Below, in pieces: positions 53,064-62,338 of a stretch of DNA of 64,000 nucleotides. Made by a program: the position numbers and the translations under genes. Each line of letters begins with the position of its first letter. Position 1 is the first letter of the stretch. The DNA is from Bryocella elongata. Lineage in GTDB: Bacteria > Acidobacteriota > Terriglobia > Terriglobales > Acidobacteriaceae. The notes beneath the pieces are model-generated. The model saw nothing but the letters and a program-made list of their open reading frames with translations, had not been told where the DNA came from and did not search any database. The stretch covers positions 434,001-498,000 of the forward strand of contig NZ_FNVA01000003.1 of the NCBI RefSeq assembly GCF_900108185.1, given 5' to 3'.

Positions 53064-55514
53064 CTACTTGCCGCAAAGCTCCAGCGGCCACGTCCAGTCG
53101 CGGTTCTCCGGAGCGTCGATGCCATTCTCGTGCGCGTAGTTCACGGCTTCGATGATCTGGTCCTTCAGCCATTCCTTGGTGTGCGAGGCGTTGGCCTGCA
53201 GCTTGGGCACGCGGTCGATGATGTCGATCGCGAGGTCGAAGCGGTCCACCTGGTTGAGGATGGCGAGCTCCAGCGGGGTGTTGATGTTGCCCTTTTCCTT
53301 GTAGCCGCGCACGTGGATGTTGGCGTGGTTGGCGCGCCTGTAGGTGAACTTGTGGATGAGCGACGCGTACGCGTGGAAGTTGAAGATCACCGGCTTATCC
53401 AGCGTGAAGAGCGAATCGAACTCGCGCGCTGACATGCCGTGCGGATGCTCTTCTTCAGGCATCAGTCGGAAGAGATCGACAACGTTGATGAAGCGGATCT
53501 TCACCTCGGGGCACTTGGAGCGCAGGATGGCGACTGCAGCGAGCGCCTCGGCCGTCGGGATATCGCCCGCGCAGGCCAGTACCACGTCAGGCTCATGGCC
53601 CTGGTCGTTGGAGGCGAAGTCCCAGATGCCGATGCCCTTGGTGCAGTGCTTGATGGCCTGGTCCATGGTGAGGTACTGCAGGTGCTCGGCCTTGTCCGCG
53701 ACGATGACGTTGACGTAGTTCGAGGACTTCAGGCAGTGATCGGCGACCGAGAGCAGGCAGTTGGCATCTGGCGGAAGGTAGATGCGTGTGACCTCCGGGC
53801 TCTTGTTGGTGACCACGTCGAGGAAGCCGGGGTCCTGGTGTGTGAAGCCGTTGTGGTCCTGCCGCCACACCAGCGAGCTGATGAGGATGTTCAGCGAACT
53901 GATGGGAGCGCGCCAGCGCAGCTCCATCTTCGACTTCTCCAGCCACTTGGCGTGCTGGTTGAACATCGAGTCGATGATGTGGACGAAGGCCTCGTAGGTG
54001 TTGAAGAGCCCATGCCGTCCGGTCAGCACGTAGCCTTCCAGCCAGCCTTCGAGGGTGTGCTCGCTGAGCATCTCCATCACGCGGCCTGAGGGCGAGAGGT
54101 AGCCGCCGTCGAGGTCCTCGGGCAGGTATTCGGCCATCCAGGCCTTACCGCTGGCCTGGTACATCTGCTGCAGCTTGTTGCTGGCCGTCTCGTCGGGTCC
54201 AAAGACGCGGAAGCGGTCCATGTTGCGCTTGATGACATCGCGCAGGAACGCGCCCAGCACGAAGGTGGAGCTGACACTCAGCTGTCCTGGCAGCTTTACA
54301 TCGACGGCGTAGTCTGCGAAGCAGGGCAGGTCCAGCGGCTTCCGCAGCAGCCCGCCGTTGGCATGGGGATTCGCAGTGATGCGCCGCTTGCCTTTGGGCG
54401 CCAGCTCCTTCAGCTCGGGGATCAGCTTGCCACTTTCGTCAAACAGCTCTTCAGGCTTGTAGCTCCGCATCCATTGCTCGAGCAGCGCGAGGTGCGGCGC
54501 GCTGGTCTGCGGATCGAGGATTGGCACCTGGTGCGCGCGCCAGAAGCCTTCCACCTTGTGTCCGTCGATCTCCTTCGGGCAGGTCCAGCCCTTGGGCGTG
54601 CGCAGGATGATCATGGGCCAGCGCGGACGATCCGGGCAGGTCTTCCCGGCGGCCGCCGCATCGCGGGCATTCTTCTGGATCTCACGGATGCGGAGCACTA
54701 CATGCTCCAGCGTCTCCGCCATCTGCTGGTGGATGGGCTCGGTATCCTGATCGGGACCCGGTCCTTCGACGACGTAGGGATCCCAGCCGTAGCCGCGGAA
54801 GAGCTGCTCCAGCTCCTCGCGCGTGATGCGCGCCAATATCGTCGGGTTGGCGATCTTGTAGCCGTTGAGGTGCAGCACCGGCAGCACCGCGCCGTCGGTC
54901 ACCGGATCGAGGAATTTGTTGGAGTGCCAGCTGGTGGCCAGCGGTCCGGTCTCGGCTTCGCCATCGCCCACGACGACCGTGGCGATCAGGTCGGGATTGT
55001 CGAAGACCGCGCCAAAGCCGTGGGATAGCGAATAGCCCAGCTCGCCACCCTCGTGGATGGAACCGGGAGTCTCCGGTGTACAGTGGCTGCCGATGCCGCC
55101 GGGGAAGCTGAACTGCTTCTGGAACCTCTGCATGCCCGCGATGTCTTCCGACATCTGCGGGTAGACCTCCGAGTAAACGCCCTCGAGATAGCTGTTGGAC
55201 AGTGTTGCGGGCGCCCCATGCCCGGGGCCGGAGAGGAAGATCAGGTTCAGGTCGTACTTGTTGATCAGCCGGTTCAGGTGCACCCACGTAAAGCTCTGGC
55301 CGGGGTCCGAACCCCAGTGGCCCAGCAGGCGATTCTTGATGTGCTCTGGCTTCAGCGGCTCCCGCAGCAGGGGATTCTGCCGCAGGTACAACATGCTTAC
55401 GCTGAGGTAGTTGCAGGCGCGCCAGTAGGCGTCGATCTTCCGCAGCTCTTCAGGACTGAGTGGCAAAGGGTGCGTTCCGTTGAGGGTTGCTGCCTGGGTG
55501 CCTTCGAAGCTCAT
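53064..55514 (-). CDS. xfp: Phosphoketolase (xylulose-5-P/fructose-6-P)
   Basis: An 816-residue thiamine-diphosphate enzyme that splits xylulose-5-phosphate or fructose-6-phosphate with phosphate to give acetyl-phosphate. Recognisable are [12 protein letters not shown]-like [15 protein letters not shown] (about 92-105), [18 protein letters not shown], the thiamine-binding GDGEAETG (183-190) and [17 protein letters not shown]. Full length for the family. The ATG at 55514 has GGAG upstream. It follows ackA by 56 bases in the same direction, so acetyl-phosphate is turned into acetate plus ATP. Confidence 0.96.
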   Translation of the reverse strand: MSFEGTQAATLNGTHPLPLSPEELRKIDAYWRACNYLSVSMLYLRQNPLLREPLKPEHIKNRLLGHWGSDPGQSFTWVHLNRLINKYDLNLIFLSGPGHGAPATLSNSYLEGVYSEVYPQMSEDIAGMQRFQKQFSFPGGIGSHCTPETPGSIHEGGELGYSLSHGFGAVFDNPDLIATVVVGDGEAETGPLATSWHSNKFLDPVTDGAVLPVLHLNGYKIANPTILARITREELEQLFRGYGWDPYVVEGPGPDQDTEPIHQQMAETLEHVVLRIREIQKNARDAAAAGKTCPDRPRWPMIILRTPKGWTCPKEIDGHKVEGFWRAHQVPILDPQTSAPHLALLEQWMRSYKPEELFDESGKLIPELKELAPKGKRRITANPHANGGLLRKPLDLPCFADYAVDVKLPGQLSVSSTFVLGAFLRDVIKRNMDRFRVFGPDETASNKLQQMYQASGKAWMAEYLPEDLDGGYLSPSGRVMEMLSEHTLEGWLEGYVLTGRHGLFNTYEAFVHIIDSMFNQHAKWLEKSKMELRWRAPISSLNILISSLVWRQDHNGFTHQDPGFLDVVTNKSPEVTRIYLPPDANCLLSVADHCLKSSNYVNVIVADKAEHLQYLTMDQAIKHCTKGIGIWDFASNDQGHEPDVVLACAGDIPTAEALAAVAILRSKCPEVKIRFINVVDLFRLMPEEEHPHGMSAREFDSLFTLDKPVIFNFHAYASLIHKFTYRRANHANIHVRGYKEKGNINTPLELAILNQVDRFDLAIDIIDRVPKLQANASHTKEWLKDQIIEAVNYAHENGIDAPENRDWTWPLELCGK

Positions 55515-55570
55515 CTGGGATCTCCTTACGCCAAGGACGGGATCTCCTAGCGCGACTTGTGGGGTTGAGT

Positions 55571-56806
55571 CTACGTTGCCTCGTGCAACATACGGTCAAC
55601 ATGACGAGCGATCACCCAGTCCTCCTGCGCGGGCAGGACCAACATGGACGCCGCTCCAGCGATAGTTTTGCCGGTTGCTCCATTGGATGCCGTGATGTCG
55701 CGCACCGTACCCCCCTGGCCGGTTTCCGGGGCCTCATTCTTCTGGGAATCCAGAGCGATGCCCAGAGCCCCCAGCCCTGCCACCACCTCCGCCCTGGTCG
55801 CGGCATCGTGCTCGCCGATGCCCCCGGTGAAGACGAGCGCGTCCAGCCCGCCCAGCACAAAGCAGGCCGCACCGACGGCCTTCTTTACCGAGTGCACAAA
55901 GACGGCCAGCGCCAGCTGCGCCTTCGCGTCGCCACCGGCCGCGGCCCAGCGCACCTTGCGCAAGTCGTTCGGCTGGCCGCTCAGGGCTACGATGCCCGCA
56001 TTGTGGTTGAGCATGTACTCCACGGCACTCGCCGGGTCGGTCTCGTGGTCCTCCACGGCATGGCGCTCGAGGTAGAGCATCAGCCCGGGGTCGACATCGC
56101 CCGGTCTAGTCCCCATCACGACGCCGCCCGTCGGCGTCAGCCCCATCGTCGTGTCGATGGACTTCCCGTCGAGCACCGTGGTCACGCTGCAGCCTGAGCC
56201 AAGGTGCGCAATCACCATGCGCTTCGGGACACCGCCGTAGACCTCCAGCTGCGCCACGATCGACTCGCAGCTCAAGCCGTGGAACCCGTAACGTCGTACC
56301 CCCTGCGCCCGCACCGCTTCGGGAAGGGCGTAGGTAGAGGCCTCGGGCGGCATCGTCTGGTGGAAGACCGTATCGAAGCAGGCAAACTGGGGCACCCGCG
56401 CGTAGCGTTGCATACCCAGCTGGATCAGCTGCCGCGCCGGAGGATCGTGCAGCGGAGCGAAGGGCGTCGCCGCTTCGAGTTCCTTCAGCACACTGGCCGT
56501 AATCCGCTGATGGCCCTGGAGATGCGGGCCCGGATGCACCACGCGGTAGCCGATTGCTTCGATCTCGGGAACCATTGGCCCGGAGAGGTGGTCGAAGACC
56601 AGCGCCAGCGCGTCGTAGAGCGACCCGGCCTTCGCAGGCTCGCGCCGCATGCCCAGTCCGCTGCCGCCGCGGGCGAGGATTTCTATGGTGGCGTCGCCGC
56701 CCACCCCGGACACCTCTCCCTCCAGGATGAACTCCAGCGCCGGGAGCCGATCGTAGAGGGAAAACTTCAACGACGAAGATCCACTGTTCAGCACAAGTAT
56801 TGGCAT
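55571..56806 (-). CDS. ackA: Acetate kinase
   Basis: A 411-residue enzyme converting acetyl-phosphate and ADP to acetate and ATP. The ASKHA fold starts [23 protein letters not shown] holds a catalytic/binding segment; [25 protein letters not shown] is the nucleotide motif; [14 protein letters not shown] closes the site. ATG 56806 is used; the upstream frame extension lacks conservation and the motif begins directly after it. First gene of ackA-xfp. No pta is seen here. Confidence 0.95.
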   Translation of the reverse strand: MPILVLNSGSSSLKFSLYDRLPALEFILEGEVSGVGGDATIEILARGGSGLGMRREPAKAGSLYDALALVFDHLSGPMVPEIEAIGYRVVHPGPHLQGHQRITASVLKELEAATPFAPLHDPPARQLIQLGMQRYARVPQFACFDTVFHQTMPPEASTYALPEAVRAQGVRRYGFHGLSCESIVAQLEVYGGVPKRMVIAHLGSGCSVTTVLDGKSIDTTMGLTPTGGVVMGTRPGDVDPGLMLYLERHAVEDHETDPASAVEYMLNHNAGIVALSGQPNDLRKVRWAAAGGDAKAQLALAVFVHSVKKAVGAACFVLGGLDALVFTGGIGEHDAATRAEVVAGLGALGIALDSQKNEAPETGQGGTVRDITASNGATGKTIAGAASMLVLPAQEDWVIARHVDRMLHEAT

Positions 56807-57199
56807 ATGTTCCCAGGTGCAGCGAAGTTGGTGACGGTGAATGGGTTGCGGCGGATCGTCGGTGTGCCTGTTTTCTCCGAGGCTATCGCGTTTCACGGCC
56901 TGCTGCTACCGGCGCGGCTCCTCTGGAGTCTCAGGATGTAACAGTGCCCGATCCCGGACCCCCATTTCCGGTGGACGGGGCTTGTGACGTCCGGGGTTAG
57001 CTTGCTCCGCGATGTTTCCCGGTTTCCCGGGTCGCCTCGTTGTGTCCACAGTTACCTGGCGATACCTGCTATACTCGCGTGTGCAGTGGCTCGCCGTCCG
57101 TGAGCCCCAGTCGCCGTGGATGCTCCGCTGCCGGAGCCGGTCGCGACGAACCCTTAAAACCCAAACGGGCCGCCCAAACGGCGTGCCGGAGACTCTTCT
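56807..57199. other. Divergent intergenic region between ackA and infC
   Basis: 393 bases with promoters for both sides. An extended -10 for infC lies at 57068-57075. The rest (including an ACCCCCATTTCCGGTGG stretch near 56960) has no gene I can support. Confidence 0.45.
57068..57075 (+). promoter_or_regulatory. Extended -10 promoter element of infC
   Basis: TGCTATACT matches the extended -10 consensus TGnTATAAT at five of six hexamer positions. No clear -35 is seen, which extended -10 promoters do not need. It lies about 125 bases before the infC start and would give a leader of about 115 nt. Confidence 0.5.
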
Positions 57200-57823
57200 A
57201 TCCCACCTCTCGATAAACGCGCGCAAAAGTCCTTCATCCGAACCAACGAACGCATTCGCGCCCGCGAAGTGCGTGTGATCGACGAGACCGGAGCCCAGCT
57301 CGGCGTCATGCCTCCTTTCGAGGCCCTCAAGATCGCCCGCGAGCGTTCGCTCGACCTGGTGGAGATCTCCCCCAACGCTGTTCCCCCGGTCTGCAAGATC
57401 CAGGACTACGGCAAGTTCCTCTACGAGAAGGACAAGAGCGAGCGCGCGGCCCGAAAGACCCAGAAGGTCATCGTCATCAAGGAAGTCAAGTTCTCGGTCA
57501 CCGTCGACGAGCATGATTACCAGACGAAGAAGAACCAGGCCGTCCGCTTCCTCGGCGATGGGGATAAGGTTAAGGCCAGCCTCCGCTTCAAGGGCCGCCA
57601 GATGGCGCACCGCGACCTCGGCTACAAGATCATCAACCGCCTCATCCAGGATGTGAACGAGGTCGGTGTGGTGGAGTTCATGCCGCGCATGGAAGGCACG
57701 ACGCTGCACGCCATCCTGGCCCCCAACAAGGCCAAGCAGGTGCAGGCGCCGCCCAAGGCGAAGCCGGAAGCTTCGGCCGCCGCTGCCCCGGCGGATGCAG
57801 TCCCGGAGACGACCACCGCCTAA
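57200..57823 (+). CDS. infC: Translation initiation factor IF-3, with a probable ATC start codon
   Basis: IF-3 selects the initiator tRNA and keeps the 30S subunit free. The C-terminal part is unmistakable (VPPVCKIQDYGKFLYEKDKSERAARK, GKQ/KASLRFKGRQMAHRDLG, MPRMEGTTLHAILAPNK). The conserved N-terminal segment SFIRTNERIRAREVRVID is coded upstream of the first standard start (GTG 57269), and this frame is open from 57158 with no ATG, GTG or TTG before 57269. ATC 57200 has GGAG eight bases upstream and begins PPLDKRAQKS, giving 207 residues. Non-AUG infC starts (AUU/AUC) are known and autoregulate IF-3. The tail is Lys/Pro/Ala-rich. rpmI and rplT do not follow here. Confidence 0.92.
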   Translation: MPPLDKRAQKSFIRTNERIRAREVRVIDETGAQLGVMPPFEALKIARERSLDLVEISPNAVPPVCKIQDYGKFLYEKDKSERAARKTQKVIVIKEVKFSVTVDEHDYQTKKNQAVRFLGDGDKVKASLRFKGRQMAHRDLGYKIINRLIQDVNEVGVVEFMPRMEGTTLHAILAPNKAKQVQAPPKAKPEASAAAAPADAVPETTTA

Positions 57824-57846
57824 ACGATTCTCTGACGACGCAAAGC

Positions 57847-57884
57847 CGCCCGTTGGCCCACAAGGCCTGCGGGCGTTTCGCGTT
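57847..57884 (+). terminator. Intrinsic terminator of infC
   Basis: CGCCCG pairs with CGGGCG, and inner GGCC with GGCC, forming a bulged stem followed by TTTCGCGTTTT. It follows the infC stop by 23 bases. Confidence 0.75.
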
Positions 57885-57891
57885 TTGGGCT

Positions 57892-59238
57892 CTAGCGCTC
57901 CAGTCCCCACTCGTTGACCAGGTGGAACCCGCGCGTCTCCAGCGGGTAACTCGCCGGCAGCGGCATCCGCGTCAGGTTCAGCACGCTCTCCGTCTTCGCA
58001 GCGTCGCCGGTCGGCGTCAGCACGAGGTGGTTGGCATCGGACTGCGCGATGGTGTAGTCCACGCCGCCATGCCCCACCGAAAACACGAAGAGGGCGTGCT
58101 TCTTCGTATCGAGCTTCCAGCCGCCGCGCCAGAGCGCGTTGTCGCTGGCCCGAGCCATCACGCGGCCCGTGGGCTCCAGGGAAAGCGCCGTCATCGGCAG
58201 GCCATCTCCGGTCAGGTAGGGCTTTGGCTGACCTTTCAACGTGGCCTGATCCAGTCGCCATATCCCCGCGTACGGCGAGGGGTGCGCCAGACCTTCGCGG
58301 GAGCGCTTCAGCGACTGCGCGAACTCGTAGCCATTCACACCGCAGGTAAGCAGCAGCACTACGACGATCACGCAGGTTTCGATGCGCAGGATGCGCTTCT
58401 TCTCGGGAAGCATCCAGCTGCCCGTCGGAACCGCCGGCTGGTGCAGGAAGAAGAACCGAAGCAGCGCTGGAACGTCCGGCGCGATGACGACGATCGCGAG
58501 CAGGAGCAGGTGGCTGGCGAAGATCTTCACCGGCACGTCGAAGAAGAAGTTGTACAGCACGACGTTGGAGATGACGAACGCAGTCAGCAGCGCGCCCGCG
58601 AGCGCTGTGCGGCGGAACAGGATCATTACCCCGGCCGCGACCTCGGCCAGACCGCACACCATCTCGTACACGGGATTCAGCCCGATCAACGTCCACAGCA
58701 GCGTCATGGGAGATGTGTTGCCCAGAGGCTCGTTGAGCACAGCCAGCGAGGGCGGAGGCATCTGCAGCGGGAAGACCTTCACCAGCCCGTAGCTCAACAT
58801 CGCGTAGCCCAGCGAGACTCGCAGGATGAACCGCATCCATCCGAAGAGTCTGCGATAGTGCGTGCGCTTGTGGTCGAGCCCCGTCCACACCAGCGTGGCC
58901 ACGATCGCTGTCAGCGCAAAGATCCCAAGCTGGATCCAGTCGATCGCCGTATCGCCTGAGCCGGTGTCGTGCAGCTTGGCTCCGACGCCCTGCACGTGGA
59001 TCCAATGCTGCGCGAGCCACTGTGCCGCATGAGCGAACGGCCAGTGCAGCCACTCTTCCATGTGCTCGCCCACATGAAAAGGAATCAGCTCCCAGATCGT
59101 CGCGTTGCCGCAGCAAAGCGCGTAGAGCATGCAGTAGCAGAAGACCAGACGGAAGATCAGCCGCTGCAGGAGCGACCAGGAGATGGGATCAGCAGGGATC
59201 GGTGCAGCCACGTTGGGCTGTGTGGATGAGTCGGCCAA
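57892..59238 (-). CDS. DoxX-like / DoxX-family membrane protein
   Basis: A 448-residue protein with about eight helices. The middle (LGYAMLSYGLVKVFPLQMP, NPVYEMVCGLAEVAAGVMILF, RTALAGALLTAFVISNVVLYN) matches the DoxX/DoxX-like layout (four helices). Conserved polar residues are embedded in each. The 130 residues at the C-terminus form a beta-rich exoplasmic domain (GIWRLDQATL, GGWKLDTKKHALFVFSVG). Start: TTG 59238, with GAGGA seven bases upstream. Function unknown; DoxX relatives include thiosulphate:quinone oxidoreductase subunits. Confidence 0.8.
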   Translation of the reverse strand: MADSSTQPNVAAPIPADPISWSLLQRLIFRLVFCYCMLYALCCGNATIWELIPFHVGEHMEEWLHWPFAHAAQWLAQHWIHVQGVGAKLHDTGSGDTAIDWIQLGIFALTAIVATLVWTGLDHKRTHYRRLFGWMRFILRVSLGYAMLSYGLVKVFPLQMPPPSLAVLNEPLGNTSPMTLLWTLIGLNPVYEMVCGLAEVAAGVMILFRRTALAGALLTAFVISNVVLYNFFFDVPVKIFASHLLLLAIVVIAPDVPALLRFFFLHQPAVPTGSWMLPEKKRILRIETCVIVVVLLLTCGVNGYEFAQSLKRSREGLAHPSPYAGIWRLDQATLKGQPKPYLTGDGLPMTALSLEPTGRVMARASDNALWRGGWKLDTKKHALFVFSVGHGGVDYTIAQSDANHLVLTPTGDAAKTESVLNLTRMPLPASYPLETRGFHLVNEWGLER

Positions 59239-59304
59239 AGCGCGGTCCTCGAAGCGATTCAGTACGACATCGTGATACGAATGTTGCCGGGGAATGTTCC
59301 GTTG

Positions 59305-60735
59305 TCAGCTTAGATTCTTGAGCGCGGCGAGCGCGGCCAGGTAGCCGCACATGCCGTGCACGCCGCCACCGGGAGGCGTCGAGGCGCTGCACAGGTACAG
59401 CTTCGGGTTGGAGGTCTCGTACAGATGCGCTGTCGGCCGGTTCACCAGCTGCGACAGCGTCATCGCTCCACCGGCCACATCGCCGCCGATCAGGTTCGGG
59501 TTCCAGCCTTCGAGGCCCTGTGGCGTGTGCACGTGGCGAGCGAGGATCGTCTCCCGGAAGCCCGGCGCAAAGCGCTCCACCTGCGCCTCGATGTGCTCGG
59601 TGTAGTCCTCTCCAGGAGCAGGTCCGGCGGCGTTCGGCACATGGCAGTACGCCCAGGCCGTGTGCTTGCCTTCAGGGGCCCGCGTCGGGTCAAAGAGGCT
59701 CGGCTGAACCAGCAGAACAAACGGCTTGTCGCAGCTCTTTGAGCGGAAGGCCGCGGACTCCGACCTGGCGATCTCCGACTGCGGTCCGCCAAGGTGCACC
59801 GTGGCCGCGCGGTCCACACCCTTCGCGGCCCAGGGAATCGGCGCCGAGAGAGCCCAGTCGAGCTTGTACGCTCCGGGACCGTAGGAGTAATGCCGCATCC
59901 TCGTCCGGAAGCTCGAGGTCAGCTGGATGCCCGCGACGCGGTCCAGCGTCCGTGGGCTGGTGTCGAAGAGCGTGACGTCGGCTTCGTCCATCTGCTCCAG
60001 GCTGGTGATGTCAGCGTTCAGCTCGATGCGCCCGCCCAACGAGACGAAGTAGTCGGCCATCGCCTGCCCGAGCCGCCCGGCTCCGCCTTCCACCAGCGGC
60101 CAGCCCACAGCGTGGGCCGCTGCAGCGAGGACCAGCCCCGCCGCGGAGCTCGCGGGACGGTCCAGCGGCAGCACCGAGTGCGCTGCATTGCCCGCAAACA
60201 GCGCGCGCGAGCGCTGGCTGCGAAACAGCAGCCGCGTCAGCATTGTCGCCGGCATCATCGCGTTGATGCCGAAGGCCGCCATGTTCAGCGGATGCTTGGG
60301 AAGGCTGCGCAACGGGCGCAGCACCTGGTCGATGAAGGAGGTCCAGTCATCCACGAGCGGCGAGAGCAGCCCCAGCCACGCCAGCCGGTCATGATCATTG
60401 AACTGTGCAGCGGTCGCTGCCAGGTCCCGCTCCAGAAATACGGCGGTGCCATCATCCAGCGGGTGCGCCAGCGGCGCAGGCGAATGCACCCACTTCAGCC
60501 CGAACTTCTCGAGGGGCAGTGTTGTGAGGAACGGACTGCCGACAGCCATGGGGAAGGAAGTCGCGCCCATGTCGTGCTTGAATCCGGGCAGCGTCAGCTC
60601 GGCGGTGCAGCAGGCGCCACCGGGCTGCGCCATGCGCTCGTACACGGTCACCTTCACCCCGCGCTGCGCGAGAGTGATCGCAGCCGCGAGGCCGTTCGGT
60701 CCGGAGCCGACGATATTGGCAGAGCGCAGGGGCAT
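59305..60735 (-). CDS. FAD-dependent oxidoreductase, phytoene dehydrogenase/NAD(P)-binding family
   Basis: A 476-residue flavoprotein. The FAD motif GSGPNGLAAA begins at residue 10 (GxGxxG), with a second FAD/glutamate site VYERMAQPGGACCT; the centre (GPGAYKLDWALSAPIPWAA) and end (LYLCSASTPPGGGVHGMCGYLAA) match the phytoene-dehydrogenase family, which includes carotenoid desaturases and many uncharacterised amine-oxidase-like enzymes. Substrate unknown. ATG 60735 has no strong ribosome site. The next gene on the strand, DoxX-like, starts 66 bases on. Confidence 0.88.
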   Translation of the reverse strand: MPLRSANIVGSGPNGLAAAITLAQRGVKVTVYERMAQPGGACCTAELTLPGFKHDMGATSFPMAVGSPFLTTLPLEKFGLKWVHSPAPLAHPLDDGTAVFLERDLAATAAQFNDHDRLAWLGLLSPLVDDWTSFIDQVLRPLRSLPKHPLNMAAFGINAMMPATMLTRLLFRSQRSRALFAGNAAHSVLPLDRPASSAAGLVLAAAAHAVGWPLVEGGAGRLGQAMADYFVSLGGRIELNADITSLEQMDEADVTLFDTSPRTLDRVAGIQLTSSFRTRMRHYSYGPGAYKLDWALSAPIPWAAKGVDRAATVHLGGPQSEIARSESAAFRSKSCDKPFVLLVQPSLFDPTRAPEGKHTAWAYCHVPNAAGPAPGEDYTEHIEAQVERFAPGFRETILARHVHTPQGLEGWNPNLIGGDVAGGAMTLSQLVNRPTAHLYETSNPKLYLCSASTPPGGGVHGMCGYLAALAALKNLS

Positions 60736-60867
60736 ATGCGATGAGATGCAGCCGCATCGGGAGCAGAGGCAAGGACTTTCGCGCAACGCTCCTGTGCCTA
60801 TGTTGAACGCGAAGGCTATCCAGTGGCAAATCCAACAGCTTATGCGCGGGGGCGTTGGTGTCTACTG

Positions 60868-61614
60868 TCAGCTTCTCATGCCGCGCAGGTCCGCGACGAT
60901 GGGAGGCAGCGTGGGCGCGGCCAGCAACAAGGCCAAAGGAATGAACGCCGCAAAGCCGAAGCGCGGGAACACGAGTGCCGCGACGAGTCCGCCCGCAAAG
61001 AAGGCCCCCACCAGCAACACCAGCGTGCCGAGACGATCGCGATGCACGTGGATCGGTTCGTGCGCGGGGTTGCGGCTCATGTACAGCGCACGGCCCAGCT
61101 CAATGCCAATGTCCGTCACCATGCCTGTGACGTGCGTGGTGCGGATCTCCGCGTCGGAGATCTTGGTGATGATCGCGTTCTGCAGACCCATCGCGAAGGC
61201 CAGCACACCAAGCAGCAGGAACCCGTGCGTCATGCCGTGGACGAGTACTCCGACGGCGGCCAGTAGAACGGCTTCCAGAAACAGCGGTAGCGCGAAGAGG
61301 CTTTCGCGCTCGCGGCGGCGGGAGAAGTTGACCAGCAGCGCGCATACCGCCGCACCCGCAAGAAAGCTCATGAAGATGACGGCGCTGCGCTCGAGCAGGC
61401 CCGGCTGGTCCGTGCCAAGCCCGGCAGCCAGCTCCGCGGTAATGCCGGTCATGTGCGAGGTGAATTGCTTGAGGCCAAGAAAGCCGGAGACATCCACCAG
61501 CCCCGCTGCGAAGGCCAGCATCGCAGCCAACCGCACGTTGGCGATCCGCGACCGGATCCGGCTTGTGAGGTGGAGAAGCGGCATGGCCTGCGTTAAGTAT
61601 CGCAGGCTGCCCAT
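60868..61614 (-). CDS. YoaK/DUF1275 membrane protein
   Basis: A 248-residue protein with six helices, the DUF1275 (YoaK) layout. Signature is LAAMLAFAAGLVDVSGFLGLKQFTSHMTGITAELAAGL (helices 1-2), then AMGLQNAIITKISDAEIRTTHVTGMVTDIG and the closing helix pair. Function of DUF1275 is not established. ATG 61614 is used; ATG 61584 (with CAGG upstream) is an alternative. The gene stands between the oxidoreductase and REP transposase units. Confidence 0.83.
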   Translation of the reverse strand: MGSLRYLTQAMPLLHLTSRIRSRIANVRLAAMLAFAAGLVDVSGFLGLKQFTSHMTGITAELAAGLGTDQPGLLERSAVIFMSFLAGAAVCALLVNFSRRRERESLFALPLFLEAVLLAAVGVLVHGMTHGFLLLGVLAFAMGLQNAIITKISDAEIRTTHVTGMVTDIGIELGRALYMSRNPAHEPIHVHRDRLGTLVLLVGAFFAGGLVAALVFPRFGFAAFIPLALLLAAPTLPPIVADLRGMRS

Positions 61615-61685
61615 GGGGATGGATGCAGATGGGAGACAGTGTCTCGAACGGCGATGGAATATGAGGCACGCAACCTGTGGCATGA

Positions 61686-61720
61686 GGGCTCAAGCAACAA
61701 GGGAATGCCTGGTTGAGCCC
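61686..61720. repeat. Inverted repeat upstream of the REP transposase unit
   Basis: GGGCTCAA (61686-61693) and TTGAGCCC (61713-61720) can pair around a 19-nt loop, just outside the left REP element. It may be part of the mobile unit or a terminator for an upstream transcript. Confidence 0.4.
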
Positions 61721-61730
61721 AGCTTTGTCA

Positions 61731-61790
61731 GGGCGGGCTTCAGCCCCGCCATCCAAGGTCCTAAGATGAGAGGGGCTTCAGCCCCTGAGG
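61731..61790 (+). repeat. REP element pair, left (BIME-like)
   Basis: Two palindromes each hold the core GGGGCTTCAGCCCC (or close to it): an outer one beginning GGGCGGGCTTCAGCC and an inner one ending GCCCCTGAGG. The whole 60 bases are nearly the reverse complement of 62229-62288. Confidence 0.9.
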
Positions 61791-61796
61791 GACCGC

Positions 61797-62255
61797 ATGC
61801 CGCCGCGCAGAGAACCTTTCCGGCAAGCCGGGCAGACGTACTTTCTAACCTTCGTGACCGCTGATCGGCAGTGGTTCTTTCGCAACGAGCGCTGGGCCAT
61901 TCTCCTGCTCAACCAGATGGAGCGCCATCGAGCGGAGTTTGACCTGCATGATTTCGTGATCATGCCCGATCATGTGTATCTGCTGCTGAGTCCTCATGTC
62001 GCCCTGGAGAGAGTTGTGCAACTCATGAAGGGCGGGTTTTCCTTCAATGCGAAGCGAGCCTTCGAGTGGAAGGGCGATATCTGGCAGCCGGGGTTTTCCG
62101 ATCACCGCATCCGTGACCACGACGACTACTTGACCCACGTCGCATATATCCGCAAGAATGCGGCCAGCCTGGGCGAGGGCAAGAGGCGCTTCGACGGGGC
62201 GAGCTGCACGCTGGAGTTGGCCCCGGAACCTCAGGGGCTGAAGCCCCTTGGATGA
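61797..62255 (+). CDS. REP-associated tyrosine transposase (RAYT), Y1_Tnp family
   Basis: A 152-residue transposase-type protein, catalytic for single-strand REP DNA in its relatives. TYFLTFVTADR..FF opens the fold; VIMPDHVYLLLSP (56-68) sits at the HUH site but reads His59-Val-Tyr61 where most relatives have His-Hyd-His; the catalytic Tyr is probably Tyr117 in HVAYIRKNA. The ATG is six bases after the left REP element, and the last codons and stop lie inside the right REP element, so protein and REPs form one unit. The altered HUH site may impair activity. Confidence 0.9.
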   Translation: MPPRREPFRQAGQTYFLTFVTADRQWFFRNERWAILLLNQMERHRAEFDLHDFVIMPDHVYLLLSPHVALERVVQLMKGGFSFNAKRAFEWKGDIWQPGFSDHRIRDHDDYLTHVAYIRKNAASLGEGKRRFDGASCTLELAPEPQGLKPLG

Positions 62256-62288
62256 GGTGTCGGGTATGGCGGGGCTGAAGCCCCGCCC
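62229..62288 (+). repeat. REP element pair, right (BIME-like)
   Basis: Starts CCTCAGGGGCTGAAGCCCC and ends with GGGGCTGAAGCCCCGCCC. It is the reverse complement of the left element apart from a few changes and a spacer difference. It contains the stop of the transposase gene. Confidence 0.9.
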
Positions 62289-62338
62289 CTTCAAAGCCAG
62301 AAACAAAGGCAAGAAGAGCCTGAGGACACGGCCGCTGT

